NCBI RefSeq assembly: GCF_023805255.1
Contig: NZ_JAMSCK010000001.1
Span: 1-64,000 of the forward strand
Source: Gramella jeungdoensis
GTDB taxonomy: Bacteria; Bacteroidota; Bacteroidia; Flavobacteriales; Flavobacteriaceae
Direction of reading: 5' to 3'
DNA: 64,000 bases
The position numbers were made by a program, and so were the translations under genes. How positions within the stretch are numbered: the first letter of the stretch is position 1; every line of letters begins with the position of its first letter. Under the pieces are notes generated by a model. That model did no database searches, was not told where the DNA came from, and was given only the letters and a program-made list of their open reading frames with translations. Positions 27,412 through 35,535 of this stretch are shown in pieces.

Positions 27412-29055
27412 ATGGCAGAAGTTATCAAAATGCCGCGTTTGAGCGATACCATGGAAGAAGGTACCGTTGCAAAGTGGCTTAAACAAAAAGGAGATAAGGT
27501 AGAAGAAGGTGATATTTTAGCTGAGATCGAGACCGACAAGGCTACAATGGAATTTGAGTCCTTTTATGACGGAACCTTGCTTCATATTGGAATAGAGGAA
27601 GGGGATACCGCTCCTGTAGACGCTCTTCTGGCTATAATAGGAGAAGAAGGAGAAGATATTTCTGGGCTGCTTGATGGTGGTGCTGATGAAACTTCTGACA
27701 AGAAAGAGGATAAAGAAGAAGAATCCAAGAAGGAAGAATCAAAAGAAGATTCTGGCTCTGATGGGGAAAGTGATGAAGATGAAGGAGAGATCCCTGAAGG
27801 AGTAGAGATCATAAATATGCCTCGCCTGAGTGATACCATGGAAGAAGGAACTGTTGCCTCCTGGCTTAAACAGGAAGGTGATAAGGTTGAAGAGGGAGAC
27901 ATTCTTGCCGAGATCGAGACCGATAAGGCTACTATGGAATTCGAATCTTTCTACGAAGGAACCCTTTTGAAGATAGGGATTCAGGAAGGAGAAACGGCCA
28001 AAGTAGATAGTCTGCTTGCAATCATCGGCCCTGAAGGAACAGATGTTTCTAAAATTGATACTTCCGGCGGAGCTAAAAAAGCTAAGAAGTCTGCTCCGAA
28101 AGAAGAGAAAAAGGAAAAACCAGAGGAAGCTAAGGATACTTCATCAAAGGCTGAAGGAAAAGATGGAGGAAGAATATTTGCTTCTCCGCTTGCTAAGAAA
28201 ATGGCAGAGGACAAGGGTATAAACCTTGCCGATGTCAAAGGTTCTGGTGAGAACGGACGAATTGTAAAGAAAGATATCGAGGACTTTAAAGGAGCTGAAA
28301 AACCTGCTGAAGCGAAGAAGGATGCAGCGGCTGAAACTACAGCAGCGGCACAGCCATATGTTCCTGCAGGAGAAGAAAGCTTTGAAGAGCGCAAGAATTC
28401 GCAAATGCGTAAGACCATTGCCAAGCGTTTAGGTGAATCTAAATTTACGGCACCGCATTATTATCTTACAATAGAAGTGGATATGGCGAATGCGATGGCT
28501 TCCCGTAAGCATATCAATGAAATGCCAGATGTTAAGGTTTCTTTCAACGATATGGTGATAAAGGCTTCAGCTATGGCATTAAGAAAACATCCGCAGGTTA
28601 ACAGCCAGTGGACCGGTGATACCATGAAGTTCGCAAAGCATATCCATATGGGTGTAGCAGTTGCAGTTGACGAAGGGCTGGTAGTTCCGGTTCTGAAATT
28701 TGCCGATCAGATGTCACTCACACAAATAGGAAGTAATGTAAAAGACCTTGCAGGTAAGGCTCGTAACAAAAAGATCCAGCCAAGCGATATGGAAGGCAGT
28801 ACCTTTACCGTGTCTAACCTTGGAATGTTTGGAATCGTTGAGTTTACAAGTATCATTAACCAGCCTAACTCGGCTATTCTTTCTGTGGGTACTATCGTAG
28901 AAAAACCTGTGGTTAGAAATGGGGAGATCGTAGTTGGGAATACGATGAAGCTTACACTAGCCTGTGACCATAGAACAGTAGATGGGGCAACAGGAGCAGC
29001 TTTCTTACAAACATTAAAGACTTATCTTGAGAATCCGGTAACTATGCTGGCATAA
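27412..29055 (+). CDS. pdhC: Dihydrolipoamide acetyltransferase (pyruvate dehydrogenase E2), two lipoyl domains
   Basis: The 547-residue E2 core of pyruvate dehydrogenase. Two nearly identical lipoyl domains (about 1-80 and 130-210) each contain EIETDKATMEFESF; Lys43 and Lys172 are the expected lipoylation sites. Acidic and Lys/Glu-rich linkers follow each. The peripheral subunit-binding domain spans about 253-293 (RIFASPLAKKMAEDKG ... ENGRIVKKDIEDF). The C-terminal acyltransferase domain has ACDHRTVDGATGA with catalytic His520. It is coupled to pdhA by a 3-nt gap and followed by a terminator. Confidence 0.95.
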   Translation: MAEVIKMPRLSDTMEEGTVAKWLKQKGDKVEEGDILAEIETDKATMEFESFYDGTLLHIGIEEGDTAPVDALLAIIGEEGEDISGLLDGGADETSDKKEDKEEESKKEESKEDSGSDGESDEDEGEIPEGVEIINMPRLSDTMEEGTVASWLKQEGDKVEEGDILAEIETDKATMEFESFYEGTLLKIGIQEGETAKVDSLLAIIGPEGTDVSKIDTSGGAKKAKKSAPKEEKKEKPEEAKDTSSKAEGKDGGRIFASPLAKKMAEDKGINLADVKGSGENGRIVKKDIEDFKGAEKPAEAKKDAAAETTAAAQPYVPAGEESFEERKNSQMRKTIAKRLGESKFTAPHYYLTIEVDMANAMASRKHINEMPDVKVSFNDMVIKASAMALRKHPQVNSQWTGDTMKFAKHIHMGVAVAVDEGLVVPVLKFADQMSLTQIGSNVKDLAGKARNKKIQPSDMEGSTFTVSNLGMFGIVEFTSIINQPNSAILSVGTIVEKPVVRNGEIVVGNTMKLTLACDHRTVDGATGAAFLQTLKTYLENPVTMLA

Positions 29056-29080
29056 CCCAGGAGTCTAATAAATATTTTGA

Positions 29081-29107
29081 ATCCCGCTTAATCGCGGGAT
29101 TTTTTTA
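29081..29107 (+). terminator. Terminator after pdhC
   Basis: The 7-bp perfect stem ATCCCGC/GCGGGAT with a 6-nt loop is followed by a run of T. A TATCTTTA box overlaps its T-tract end (29106-29113) and could start transcription of the next gene at 29119 with an almost absent leader. Confidence 0.85.
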
Positions 29108-29118
29108 TCTTTAGCAGT

Positions 29119-30087
29119 ATGAGAAAAAATCTTTTTTTACTGGCTATAGCCGGTCTTTCTACGATGATCCTTTCATCCACTTCAGCTTTTGCCCAGACTT
29201 CTGAAAATACAGAAATTGAAATTTCAGCCTCAGAGGTTAAAGAAGCCATGGAGTATCTCGCTTCAGATGAACTGGCTGGCCGTAATACAGGTTCCAGTGA
29301 AATCGATTTGGCCGCGGAATTCATTGAGAGCAAATTCAATGAATTTGGGCTCAGACCCCATTTTGAAACTTATCGTGACAGTTTTATGATAGGTGATCTA
29401 CATGCCTTTAATATAGTTGGGGTGGCTGAGGGAATAGATGAGGAATTAAAAGATGAATATATAGTCATAGGAGCTCATTATGATCATATCGGGAAAGGCA
29501 AACCGGTTGGTGGGGATGAGATCGCCAATGGAGCTAACGATAATGCTTCTGGAACAGTTGGGGTGATAGAACTCGCCAAATATTTCGGGGTACTTAAAGA
29601 AAACAAGAGAAGTGTCATGTTCGTGCTTTTCTCGGGAGAGGAAAAAGGTTTGAAAGGCTCGGAGCACTTAGCTAAGAAGCTGAAGAAAGAAGGTCTTGAT
29701 CTTTATGCTATGATAAACCTGGAGATGATAGGCGTGCCTATGAAAGCTAAAGATTATATGGCTTATATCACCGGTTATGAAAATTCAAATCTCGCAGAGA
29801 AGTTTAATGAATATTCAGGCGGAAAGCAGGTACTTGGGTTTTTGCCCCAGGCAAAGCAGCTGAATCTCTTTAAAAGAAGTGATAATTATCCTTTCTATCA
29901 GGAATTTAAGGTGCCTTCTCAAACAATATGTACTTTCGATTTTACAAACTATCCTTATTATCATCATGTAGATGATGAAGCAGAATTTATGGATTTTGAA
30001 CATATGGCCCGGTTAATAGACAGTCTATTACCAGGTCTATTTAAAATGGCAGATACTGAAGGAAAGGAAATAAAACTGACAGATTAA
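29119..30087 (+). CDS. M28 family zinc aminopeptidase, secreted
   Basis: A 322-residue exported metallopeptidase. A signal peptide covers about 1-26 (ends TSAFAQ). The M28 zinc-binding blocks are present: GAHYDHIGKGKPVGGDEIANG with the first His/Asp, ANDNASGTVGVIELAK with the bridging Asp, LFSGEEKGLKGSEHL with the Glu-Glu pair, and YYHHVDDEAEFMDFEHM with the last His. It begins a five-gene plus-strand run and overlaps the next gene by one base (TAATG). The peptide substrates are unknown; a general periplasmic aminopeptidase role is likely. Confidence 0.9.
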   Translation: MRKNLFLLAIAGLSTMILSSTSAFAQTSENTEIEISASEVKEAMEYLASDELAGRNTGSSEIDLAAEFIESKFNEFGLRPHFETYRDSFMIGDLHAFNIVGVAEGIDEELKDEYIVIGAHYDHIGKGKPVGGDEIANGANDNASGTVGVIELAKYFGVLKENKRSVMFVLFSGEEKGLKGSEHLAKKLKKEGLDLYAMINLEMIGVPMKAKDYMAYITGYENSNLAEKFNEYSGGKQVLGFLPQAKQLNLFKRSDNYPFYQEFKVPSQTICTFDFTNYPYYHHVDDEAEFMDFEHMARLIDSLLPGLFKMADTEGKEIKLTD

Positions 30088-30770
30088 TGAAGAATGTTGT
30101 AATTACAGGGACGAGCCGAGGAATAGGCCTTGAGATGGTTTCCATTTTTTCAGAGATGGGGTATAATGTCCTTGCTCTCTCCCGAAATAAGAAGCCTGTG
30201 GTTGAAAAAGATCTGAAAAATGTAAGCTCTTTTTCTTTTGATATCACCGATGAGGATAGCCACATAAGGGCTGAAAGTTTTATTGAGGACAACTGGGATT
30301 CCAGAGTAGATATCCTGATAAATAATGCGGGAGCTCTTTTAAATAAGCCTTTTTCCGAAACCAGGTCTGATGATTTTAGAGCCGTATATGAAGTGAATGT
30401 ATTTGGGGTGGCTACGATTACTCGAAAATTTCTGCGCTTTATGAATAAAGATTCTCATGTGCTGAATATCAGCAGTATGGGAGGGATTCAGGGAAGTATG
30501 AAGTTTCCTGGGCTGGCTGCATATAGTTCGAGTAAAGGTGCTTTGCTTACGCTCACTGAATTACTGGCTGAGGAATATAAAGAGACCGGTCCTTCATTTA
30601 ATGCGCTTGCTCTGGGAGCGGTTCAGACCGAAATGCTGGAAGAAGCTTTCCCGGGGTATAAAGCTCCGGTGACAGCGAAGGAAATGGCTGAGTATATTGT
30701 TGATTTCAGCATAAAAGGCCATAAATATTATAACGGAAAGATCATGCAGGTATCTAACAGTACTCCCTGA
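30087..30770 (+). CDS. SDR family oxidoreductase
   Basis: A 227-residue short-chain dehydrogenase/reductase. The Rossmann nucleotide motif is TGTSRGIGLEM near the N-terminus. INNAGALLNKPF is the stabilising NNAG motif. The catalytic triad is visible as Ser in NISSMGG with YSSSKGALL (Tyr-x-x-x-Lys). The start overlaps the stop of the M28 peptidase, so the two are translationally coupled. The substrate is not predictable. Confidence 0.9.
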   Translation: MKNVVITGTSRGIGLEMVSIFSEMGYNVLALSRNKKPVVEKDLKNVSSFSFDITDEDSHIRAESFIEDNWDSRVDILINNAGALLNKPFSETRSDDFRAVYEVNVFGVATITRKFLRFMNKDSHVLNISSMGGIQGSMKFPGLAAYSSSKGALLTLTELLAEEYKETGPSFNALALGAVQTEMLEEAFPGYKAPVTAKEMAEYIVDFSIKGHKYYNGKIMQVSNSTP

Positions 30771-30773
30771 CGA

Positions 30774-31373
30774 ATGAAGGATATCCTGAAAAAATATTTA
30801 CCGGTAAATGCTGTAGAGCCCGTCTCTGAACTTATAAAGATGAATGGTGTTCATCTTAAGATTGTGAATGAACGGGTAACCCGCCACGGAGATTATCGGA
30901 GGATGGCTGATGGTTCACAACAGATCACAATCAATGCTAATCTTAACAAATATAGATTTCTCATCACTACGGTTCATGAGATTGCCCATTTGATCGCATT
31001 TGAGAAATATGGGAGGAATATAAAACCTCATGGTGATGAATGGAAACACTGTTTTAGGAGTTTGATGTTACCCTTCATCAGGCCTGAGATATTTCCTAAT
31101 TCCCTGCTTCCGGTGATCGCCAATCATTTCAGGAATCCCCGGGCCAGCAGTGATACCGATGCTAAATTATCGGTCGCATTAAAGACTTTCGATCCTGATA
31201 ATGATAAAAACTATATTTTTGAGATTCCCTTTGGGAGCCTGTTCAGGATACACAACGGGAAAACCTTTAAAAAAGGTCCCAGGAAAGTTAAGCGTTATGA
31301 GTGTCTGGAAGTGGACACAGGTAAAATTTATCTTTTTCAGCCAAATGCTGAAGTGCACTTATTAAAGATTTGA
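30774..31373 (+). CDS. SprT-like zinc metalloprotein
   Basis: A 199-residue protein whose N-terminal half carries the SprT-like metallopeptidase motif: HEIAH at 68-72 in TTVHEIAHLIAFEKYG, followed by PHGDEWKHCFRS, which supplies the third zinc ligand. The C-terminal half (about 110-199, with FEIPFGSLFRIHNGKTFKKG and YECLEVDTGKIYLFQP) is a small beta-rich segment, often present in flavobacterial homologues. Protein substrates are unknown. It sits 3 nt after the SDR gene and 4 nt before manC. Confidence 0.85.
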   Translation: MKDILKKYLPVNAVEPVSELIKMNGVHLKIVNERVTRHGDYRRMADGSQQITINANLNKYRFLITTVHEIAHLIAFEKYGRNIKPHGDEWKHCFRSLMLPFIRPEIFPNSLLPVIANHFRNPRASSDTDAKLSVALKTFDPDNDKNYIFEIPFGSLFRIHNGKTFKKGPRKVKRYECLEVDTGKIYLFQPNAEVHLLKI

Positions 31374-31377
31374 AAGT

Positions 31378-32469
31378 ATGTTAGGAACCAAGAAGGATAA
31401 CTATTATGCAATTATTATGGCTGGCGGAGTAGGATCGAGGTTTTGGCCCTCGAGTAAGGCTTCCAATCCCAAGCAGTTCATAGATATCCTTGGAGTAGGT
31501 GAGACCCTTTTTCAAACAACCTTTAACCGACTTTCCCGGCTTATTCCTTCAGAGAACATCTATGTGCTTACCAATAAGAAGTACGTAGATATGATTAAGG
31601 AGCAGGTGCCTCACATTAAGGATTACCAGATAGTTCCTGAACCGGAGATGAGGAATACGGCGCCCAGTATACTGCTTGGAGCTTTAAAGATCTATAATAA
31701 GAATCCGGATGCACTTACTCTTGTAGCGCCCAGTGATCACTGGATCAAGGATGAGGAAGCGTTTCTAGAGACAGTTCAGCTGGCATTTGATGGAGTAGAA
31801 AAGGAAGATCGGCTTATCACATTAGGGATTGAACCAACTTATCCTAATACAGGTTATGGGTATATTAAATATGATAAGTCAGAAGAAAGTCAAATTAAGA
31901 AGGTAGAGGAATTTACGGAAAAACCCAGTCTTAAAAAGGCGGGGAAGTTTTTGGAGGCAGGGAATTATGCCTGGAATGCGGGAATATTTATCTGGAGTGC
32001 GAGATTCATAATTGAAAATTTCAAAAAGTATATGCCAGAAATGTATGGTATTTTTGAAAAAGGTGAAAAGTTATGGAATACGAACGGGGAAAATGACTTT
32101 CTTGAAAAGAATTACCACCGGGCCAGTAATATCTCCATCGATTATGGGATCATGGAGAAAGCAGATTCAGTTTATGTGATCCCTGTGGATTTTAAATGGA
32201 GCGATCTGGGTACCTGGTCTTCCGTTCAGAGTGAGCTTCCTTCAGATGATAAAGGTAATACTCTTATCAATGCGCGGTTGCACAGTAAGGATGCCAGCGA
32301 TAATATCATTTCAAGTTACAATCAAAAGATCGTGGCCATTCGTGGCCTTTCAGATTATATCATAGTTGAAGATAAAGATGTTTTGATGATTGTGCCAAAA
32401 TCAGAAGAACAGGAGATTAAAGAACTCAGGGAATCGGTGATGAAGGAGTTTGGCGATGAATTAGGTTAA
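31378..32469 (+). CDS. manC: Mannose-1-phosphate guanylyltransferase
   Basis: A cytosolic nucleotidyltransferase, 363 residues, making GDP-mannose from mannose-1-phosphate and GTP for polysaccharide, lipopolysaccharide or GDP-fucose synthesis. The nucleotide-binding motif is IMAGGVGSRFWPSSK, followed by NPKQFIDILG. TAPSILLGAL, VAPSDHWI, TGYGYIKYD, VEEFTEKPSL and VIPVDFKWSDLGTWSS complete the family pattern. It lacks the C-terminal phosphomannose isomerase domain of bifunctional ManC/AlgA proteins. It lies inside the M28-DUF389 run. Confidence 0.92.
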   Translation: MLGTKKDNYYAIIMAGGVGSRFWPSSKASNPKQFIDILGVGETLFQTTFNRLSRLIPSENIYVLTNKKYVDMIKEQVPHIKDYQIVPEPEMRNTAPSILLGALKIYNKNPDALTLVAPSDHWIKDEEAFLETVQLAFDGVEKEDRLITLGIEPTYPNTGYGYIKYDKSEESQIKKVEEFTEKPSLKKAGKFLEAGNYAWNAGIFIWSARFIIENFKKYMPEMYGIFEKGEKLWNTNGENDFLEKNYHRASNISIDYGIMEKADSVYVIPVDFKWSDLGTWSSVQSELPSDDKGNTLINARLHSKDASDNIISSYNQKIVAIRGLSDYIIVEDKDVLMIVPKSEEQEIKELRESVMKEFGDELG

Positions 32470-32472
32470 AAA

Positions 32473-33909
32473 ATGACAGATACAAATAATAAGGAGAATA
32501 GCCAGAATGCTAATTCTGACCGCGAGATCATGGCAGAGGATGCCAAGCAAATGCGTGACCGGGCAAGAAGTTTCTTTAGTCGGTTACTGGATATAAGAAC
32601 CGATACCGACAGGGAATCTACCCTGGAAGCTGTTCAGAAGGATATATCGTTTAAAGGTCATAACGCCTGGATCCTTATATTTTCAATATTTGTGGCCTCC
32701 ATTGGTCTTAATGTAAGTAGTACGGCTGTTGTAATTGGTGCGATGCTTATCTCTCCCTTAATGGGTCCTATCGTTGGCGTGGGGATGGCTGTTGCCATTA
32801 ACGATGTTGATACCCTCAGAAGGTCGTTTGTTAACCTGGGGATCATGGTTGGGTTAAGTGTTTTAACAGCGACCGTATATTTCTTTATCTCTCCTGTTAA
32901 GAACGAAACGCCAGAGCTGGTTGCGAGGACTTATCCTACAATTCTGGATGTTCTGGTCGCAATTTTTGGTGGTCTGGCCCTTATAGTTGCTAAAACAAAA
33001 AAGGGAACAATCGCCAGTGTTATACTAGGGGTTGCAATTGCTACGGCCCTTATGCCGCCTTTGTGTACGGTAGGATATGGTCTGGCCAATGGGAAATGGC
33101 AATTTGCCCTGGGAGCGATATATCTTTTTTCGATTAATGCTGTTTTTATTGCCCTTTCAACCTTTGTGGTAGCCAAACTGCTTGGTTTTCCATTAGTAAG
33201 GTATGCGAATAGTAGAAAACGGCGGAAGATAGCCCAGGTAGCCTCGACAATTGCTATTATAGTTATGATCCCAAGTGTGATCCTGTTTGTTAATTTACTA
33301 AGACAGCAAGTTTTTGAAAGCAAGGCAGATGAGTTCTTTAATGAGACTGTACAGTATACCGGAGCGGAAACTATTAAAGCTACAAAAGAATATAAAACAA
33401 GAACGCTTGAAGTTTATCTTATAGGGAATCAGGTGCCACAGGGCACCATTGAAACCTGGGAACAACGTATGGGTGAGATAGAAGCCCTGAAAGAAGCCCA
33501 GTTGATTGTGCATCAGGGGACGAATCAAACCCAGGATATAAATCAGCTGTCTACTGAACTAAGAAGTGGAATTCTGGAAGATCTGTATGTGAAAAACCAG
33601 GAAGTACTCGAGAATAAGGATAAAAGAATTGAACTACTTGAAACCGAGCTGGCAAAATACCGGGGTGATGCTTTTTCCTTTGCCGATCTAAGCAGGGAGG
33701 CAAAGATCAATTATGATAATATTGAAGAAATAGGTTATTCCAATCTAATAACTACCAATTTTGAGAAGGTAGATACTATTCCTACATTCACCGTAACCTG
33801 GAATTCTGACATAAGAAACTCTGAGCTCGCTCAGCAGCAGGAGAAATTTGCAAGCTGGATGAAGGTAAGGTTAAAGTTGGATACCCTGGCAATAAAAAAT
33901 GTTAGATAG
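32473..33909 (+). CDS. DUF389 domain membrane protein
   Basis: A 478-residue inner-membrane protein of the DUF389 (TIGR00341-like) family, function unknown. After a charged N-terminus (1-50) come six or so hydrophobic segments (about 55-280), including AWILIFSIFVASIGLNVSS, VVIGAMLISPLMGPIVGVG and GVAIATALMPPLCTVGYGLA, the conserved DUF389 core. The C-terminal 190 residues are soluble, with a predicted coiled stretch near 370-395 (ENKDKRIELLETELAKYRG). It is the last gene of the run and its stop is 3 nt from the convergent MlaF-like gene. Confidence 0.85.
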   Translation: MTDTNNKENSQNANSDREIMAEDAKQMRDRARSFFSRLLDIRTDTDRESTLEAVQKDISFKGHNAWILIFSIFVASIGLNVSSTAVVIGAMLISPLMGPIVGVGMAVAINDVDTLRRSFVNLGIMVGLSVLTATVYFFISPVKNETPELVARTYPTILDVLVAIFGGLALIVAKTKKGTIASVILGVAIATALMPPLCTVGYGLANGKWQFALGAIYLFSINAVFIALSTFVVAKLLGFPLVRYANSRKRRKIAQVASTIAIIVMIPSVILFVNLLRQQVFESKADEFFNETVQYTGAETIKATKEYKTRTLEVYLIGNQVPQGTIETWEQRMGEIEALKEAQLIVHQGTNQTQDINQLSTELRSGILEDLYVKNQEVLENKDKRIELLETELAKYRGDAFSFADLSREAKINYDNIEEIGYSNLITTNFEKVDTIPTFTVTWNSDIRNSELAQQQEKFASWMKVRLKLDTLAIKNVR

Positions 33910-33912
33910 CCT

Positions 33913-34677
33913 TTATTTCTCTTTTTGCTGGGCCTCACGCACCTGCTGAAATAGGTTTGAGGAATAAACAAAATCGGTTACAGCTTCGTCCTCTGTTTTA
34001 AAGATCTCATCTTTAGTGCCTTTCCAGGCAAGAACGCCATCTTTAAGAAACGCAATTCGCTCACCTATTTCAAGAACAGAGTTCATGTCATGTGTGATAA
34101 GTACAGTGGTAATATCATTTTCGTGAGTTAGCTCCTGGATAAGATTATCAATTACGGTCGCCGTTTTAGGATCCAGGCCCGAGTTTGGCTCATCACAGAA
34201 TAAATATTTAGGCTTATTTACAATGGCTCTGGCAATAGCGACCCTTTTCTGCATCCCGCCGCTAATCTCTGAAGGCATTTTATCCCCGGTTCCATCAAGA
34301 TTTACCCTTTCAAGAACCTCATGTACCCGTTTCAACATTTCCTTTTTATGTTGTTTAGTAAACATTTTTAAAGGAAACATCACATTCTGTTCAACATTCA
34401 TAGAGTCAAACAATGCTCCTCCCTGGAATAACATCCCCATCTCTTTTCTAAGCTCTCTTTGTTCTTCATCTGAAAAGGAAGAATAGGGTTTACCATCATA
34501 AACAATGGTGCCTTTGTCTGGTTTGAAAAGCCCTAGCATGCACTTTAGAAATACACTTTTCCCAGAACCGGACTGCCCTATGATAAGATTGGTCTTGCCT
34601 CTTTCAAAGGTATAGTCTATCCCGTTAAGCACCTGCTGTCCGTTAAATCCTTTATATAAATTCTTTACTTCAATCAT
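33913..34677 (-). CDS. ABC transporter ATP-binding protein, MlaF-like
   Basis: A 254-residue cytosolic ATPase of the MlaF/phospholipid-transport type. Walker A is GQSGSGKS at 34-41, the signature is SGGMQKRVAIARAI, and Walker B is YLFCDEPNSGLDP. The H-loop is LITHDMNSV. It sits 3 nt after the MlaE-like permease on the same strand, so the pair forms a transporter. No MCE/MlaD substrate-binding gene is next to it. A role in outer-membrane lipid homeostasis is inferred from family. Confidence 0.9.
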   Translation of the reverse strand: MIEVKNLYKGFNGQQVLNGIDYTFERGKTNLIIGQSGSGKSVFLKCMLGLFKPDKGTIVYDGKPYSSFSDEEQRELRKEMGMLFQGGALFDSMNVEQNVMFPLKMFTKQHKKEMLKRVHEVLERVNLDGTGDKMPSEISGGMQKRVAIARAIVNKPKYLFCDEPNSGLDPKTATVIDNLIQELTHENDITTVLITHDMNSVLEIGERIAFLKDGVLAWKGTKDEIFKTEDEAVTDFVYSSNLFQQVREAQQKEK

Positions 34678-34680
34678 TCG

Positions 34681-35418
34681 TTAGCTTAATAAAAGTTGTG
34701 TAACAAGATAGTTAGTTACAATAAGGACCACACTGGTCCATACGAAAGAAGTTGTGGCAGCTTCACCAACCTCGAGGGCTCCTCCTTTCATATAATATCC
34801 ATGATATGCAGGTACCGTTGCAAGTATAAAAGCAAATAAAAAAGTTTTTATAAAAGCGTAGGTTAGGTGAAATGGTATAAATTCATCCTGCAGGCCGGTT
34901 ATAAACTGGTCTGACGTAACAAAGCCTCCCACAACAGCTGCAAAATAGGCGCCGGTTATCCCCAGGAACATCGAAATTGCAATCACAAAAGGGTAGGTTA
35001 GCATAGCTATGATTTTCGGGAAGATAAGATAGTTCTTCGAGTTTATTCCCATTACTTCCAGGGCGTCGATCTGTTCTGTAACGCGCATGGAACCTATACT
35101 GGAGGTAATAAAAGAACCAACTTTTCCCGCCATGATAATGGAGATAAAAGTAGGTGCGAATTCAAGTATTACCGATTGTCTTGCGGCATATGCTACAAGG
35201 GTTTTAGGGATCAACGGATTGGTTAGGTTGAGTGCTGTTTGAATAGCTACAACAGCTCCAATGAAGAATGACAGAAAAGCAACTATCCCCATAGACCCCA
35301 TTATCAAATCATTAATTTCTTTGAGGATAAGACTCCGGAGAACCGAACTTTTGGTCATCCGGCCAAAAACTCCTTTAAGCATTAAAAAATATTCCCCAAT
35401 GGAGTGCAGGTAGGTCAT
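34681..35418 (-). CDS. MlaE family ABC transporter permease
   Basis: A 245-residue integral membrane protein with about five hydrophobic segments. The family core is visible: FLSFFIGAVVAIQTALNL, the FAPTFISIIMAGKVGS motif, RVTEQIDALEVMGINSKNYLIFPKI (the coupling helix region), and PAYHGYYMKGGALEVGEAAT near the end. It is encoded directly upstream of the MlaF-like ATPase. The usual MlaBCD partners are not adjacent. Confidence 0.9.
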   Translation of the reverse strand: MTYLHSIGEYFLMLKGVFGRMTKSSVLRSLILKEINDLIMGSMGIVAFLSFFIGAVVAIQTALNLTNPLIPKTLVAYAARQSVILEFAPTFISIIMAGKVGSFITSSIGSMRVTEQIDALEVMGINSKNYLIFPKIIAMLTYPFVIAISMFLGITGAYFAAVVGGFVTSDQFITGLQDEFIPFHLTYAFIKTFLFAFILATVPAYHGYYMKGGALEVGEAATTSFVWTSVVLIVTNYLVTQLLLS

Positions 35419-35502
35419 TAATTGAATTTTGAAAAGCTAAAATACTAAAATTTCATTCGAAAGTATTTAACGCTTAATTAAAGTTTAGCGTTTCAAGTTT
35501 AG

Positions 35503-35510
35503 TATTTTTG
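35503..35510 (+). promoter_or_regulatory. -7 box of pafA
   Basis: TATTTTTG fits TAnnTTTG and lies 25 nt before the pafA ATG. No good -33 TTTG is found at 19 nt. Confidence 0.5.
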
Positions 35511-35535
35511 GTGCTGTTAAATAAATTCTAGATTA

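Noticed and set aside
27981-28424. 147-codon minus-strand frame rich in serine and alanine inside pdhC
   Set aside because: It mirrors the Lys/Glu-rich linkers of PdhC in antisense; not a gene.
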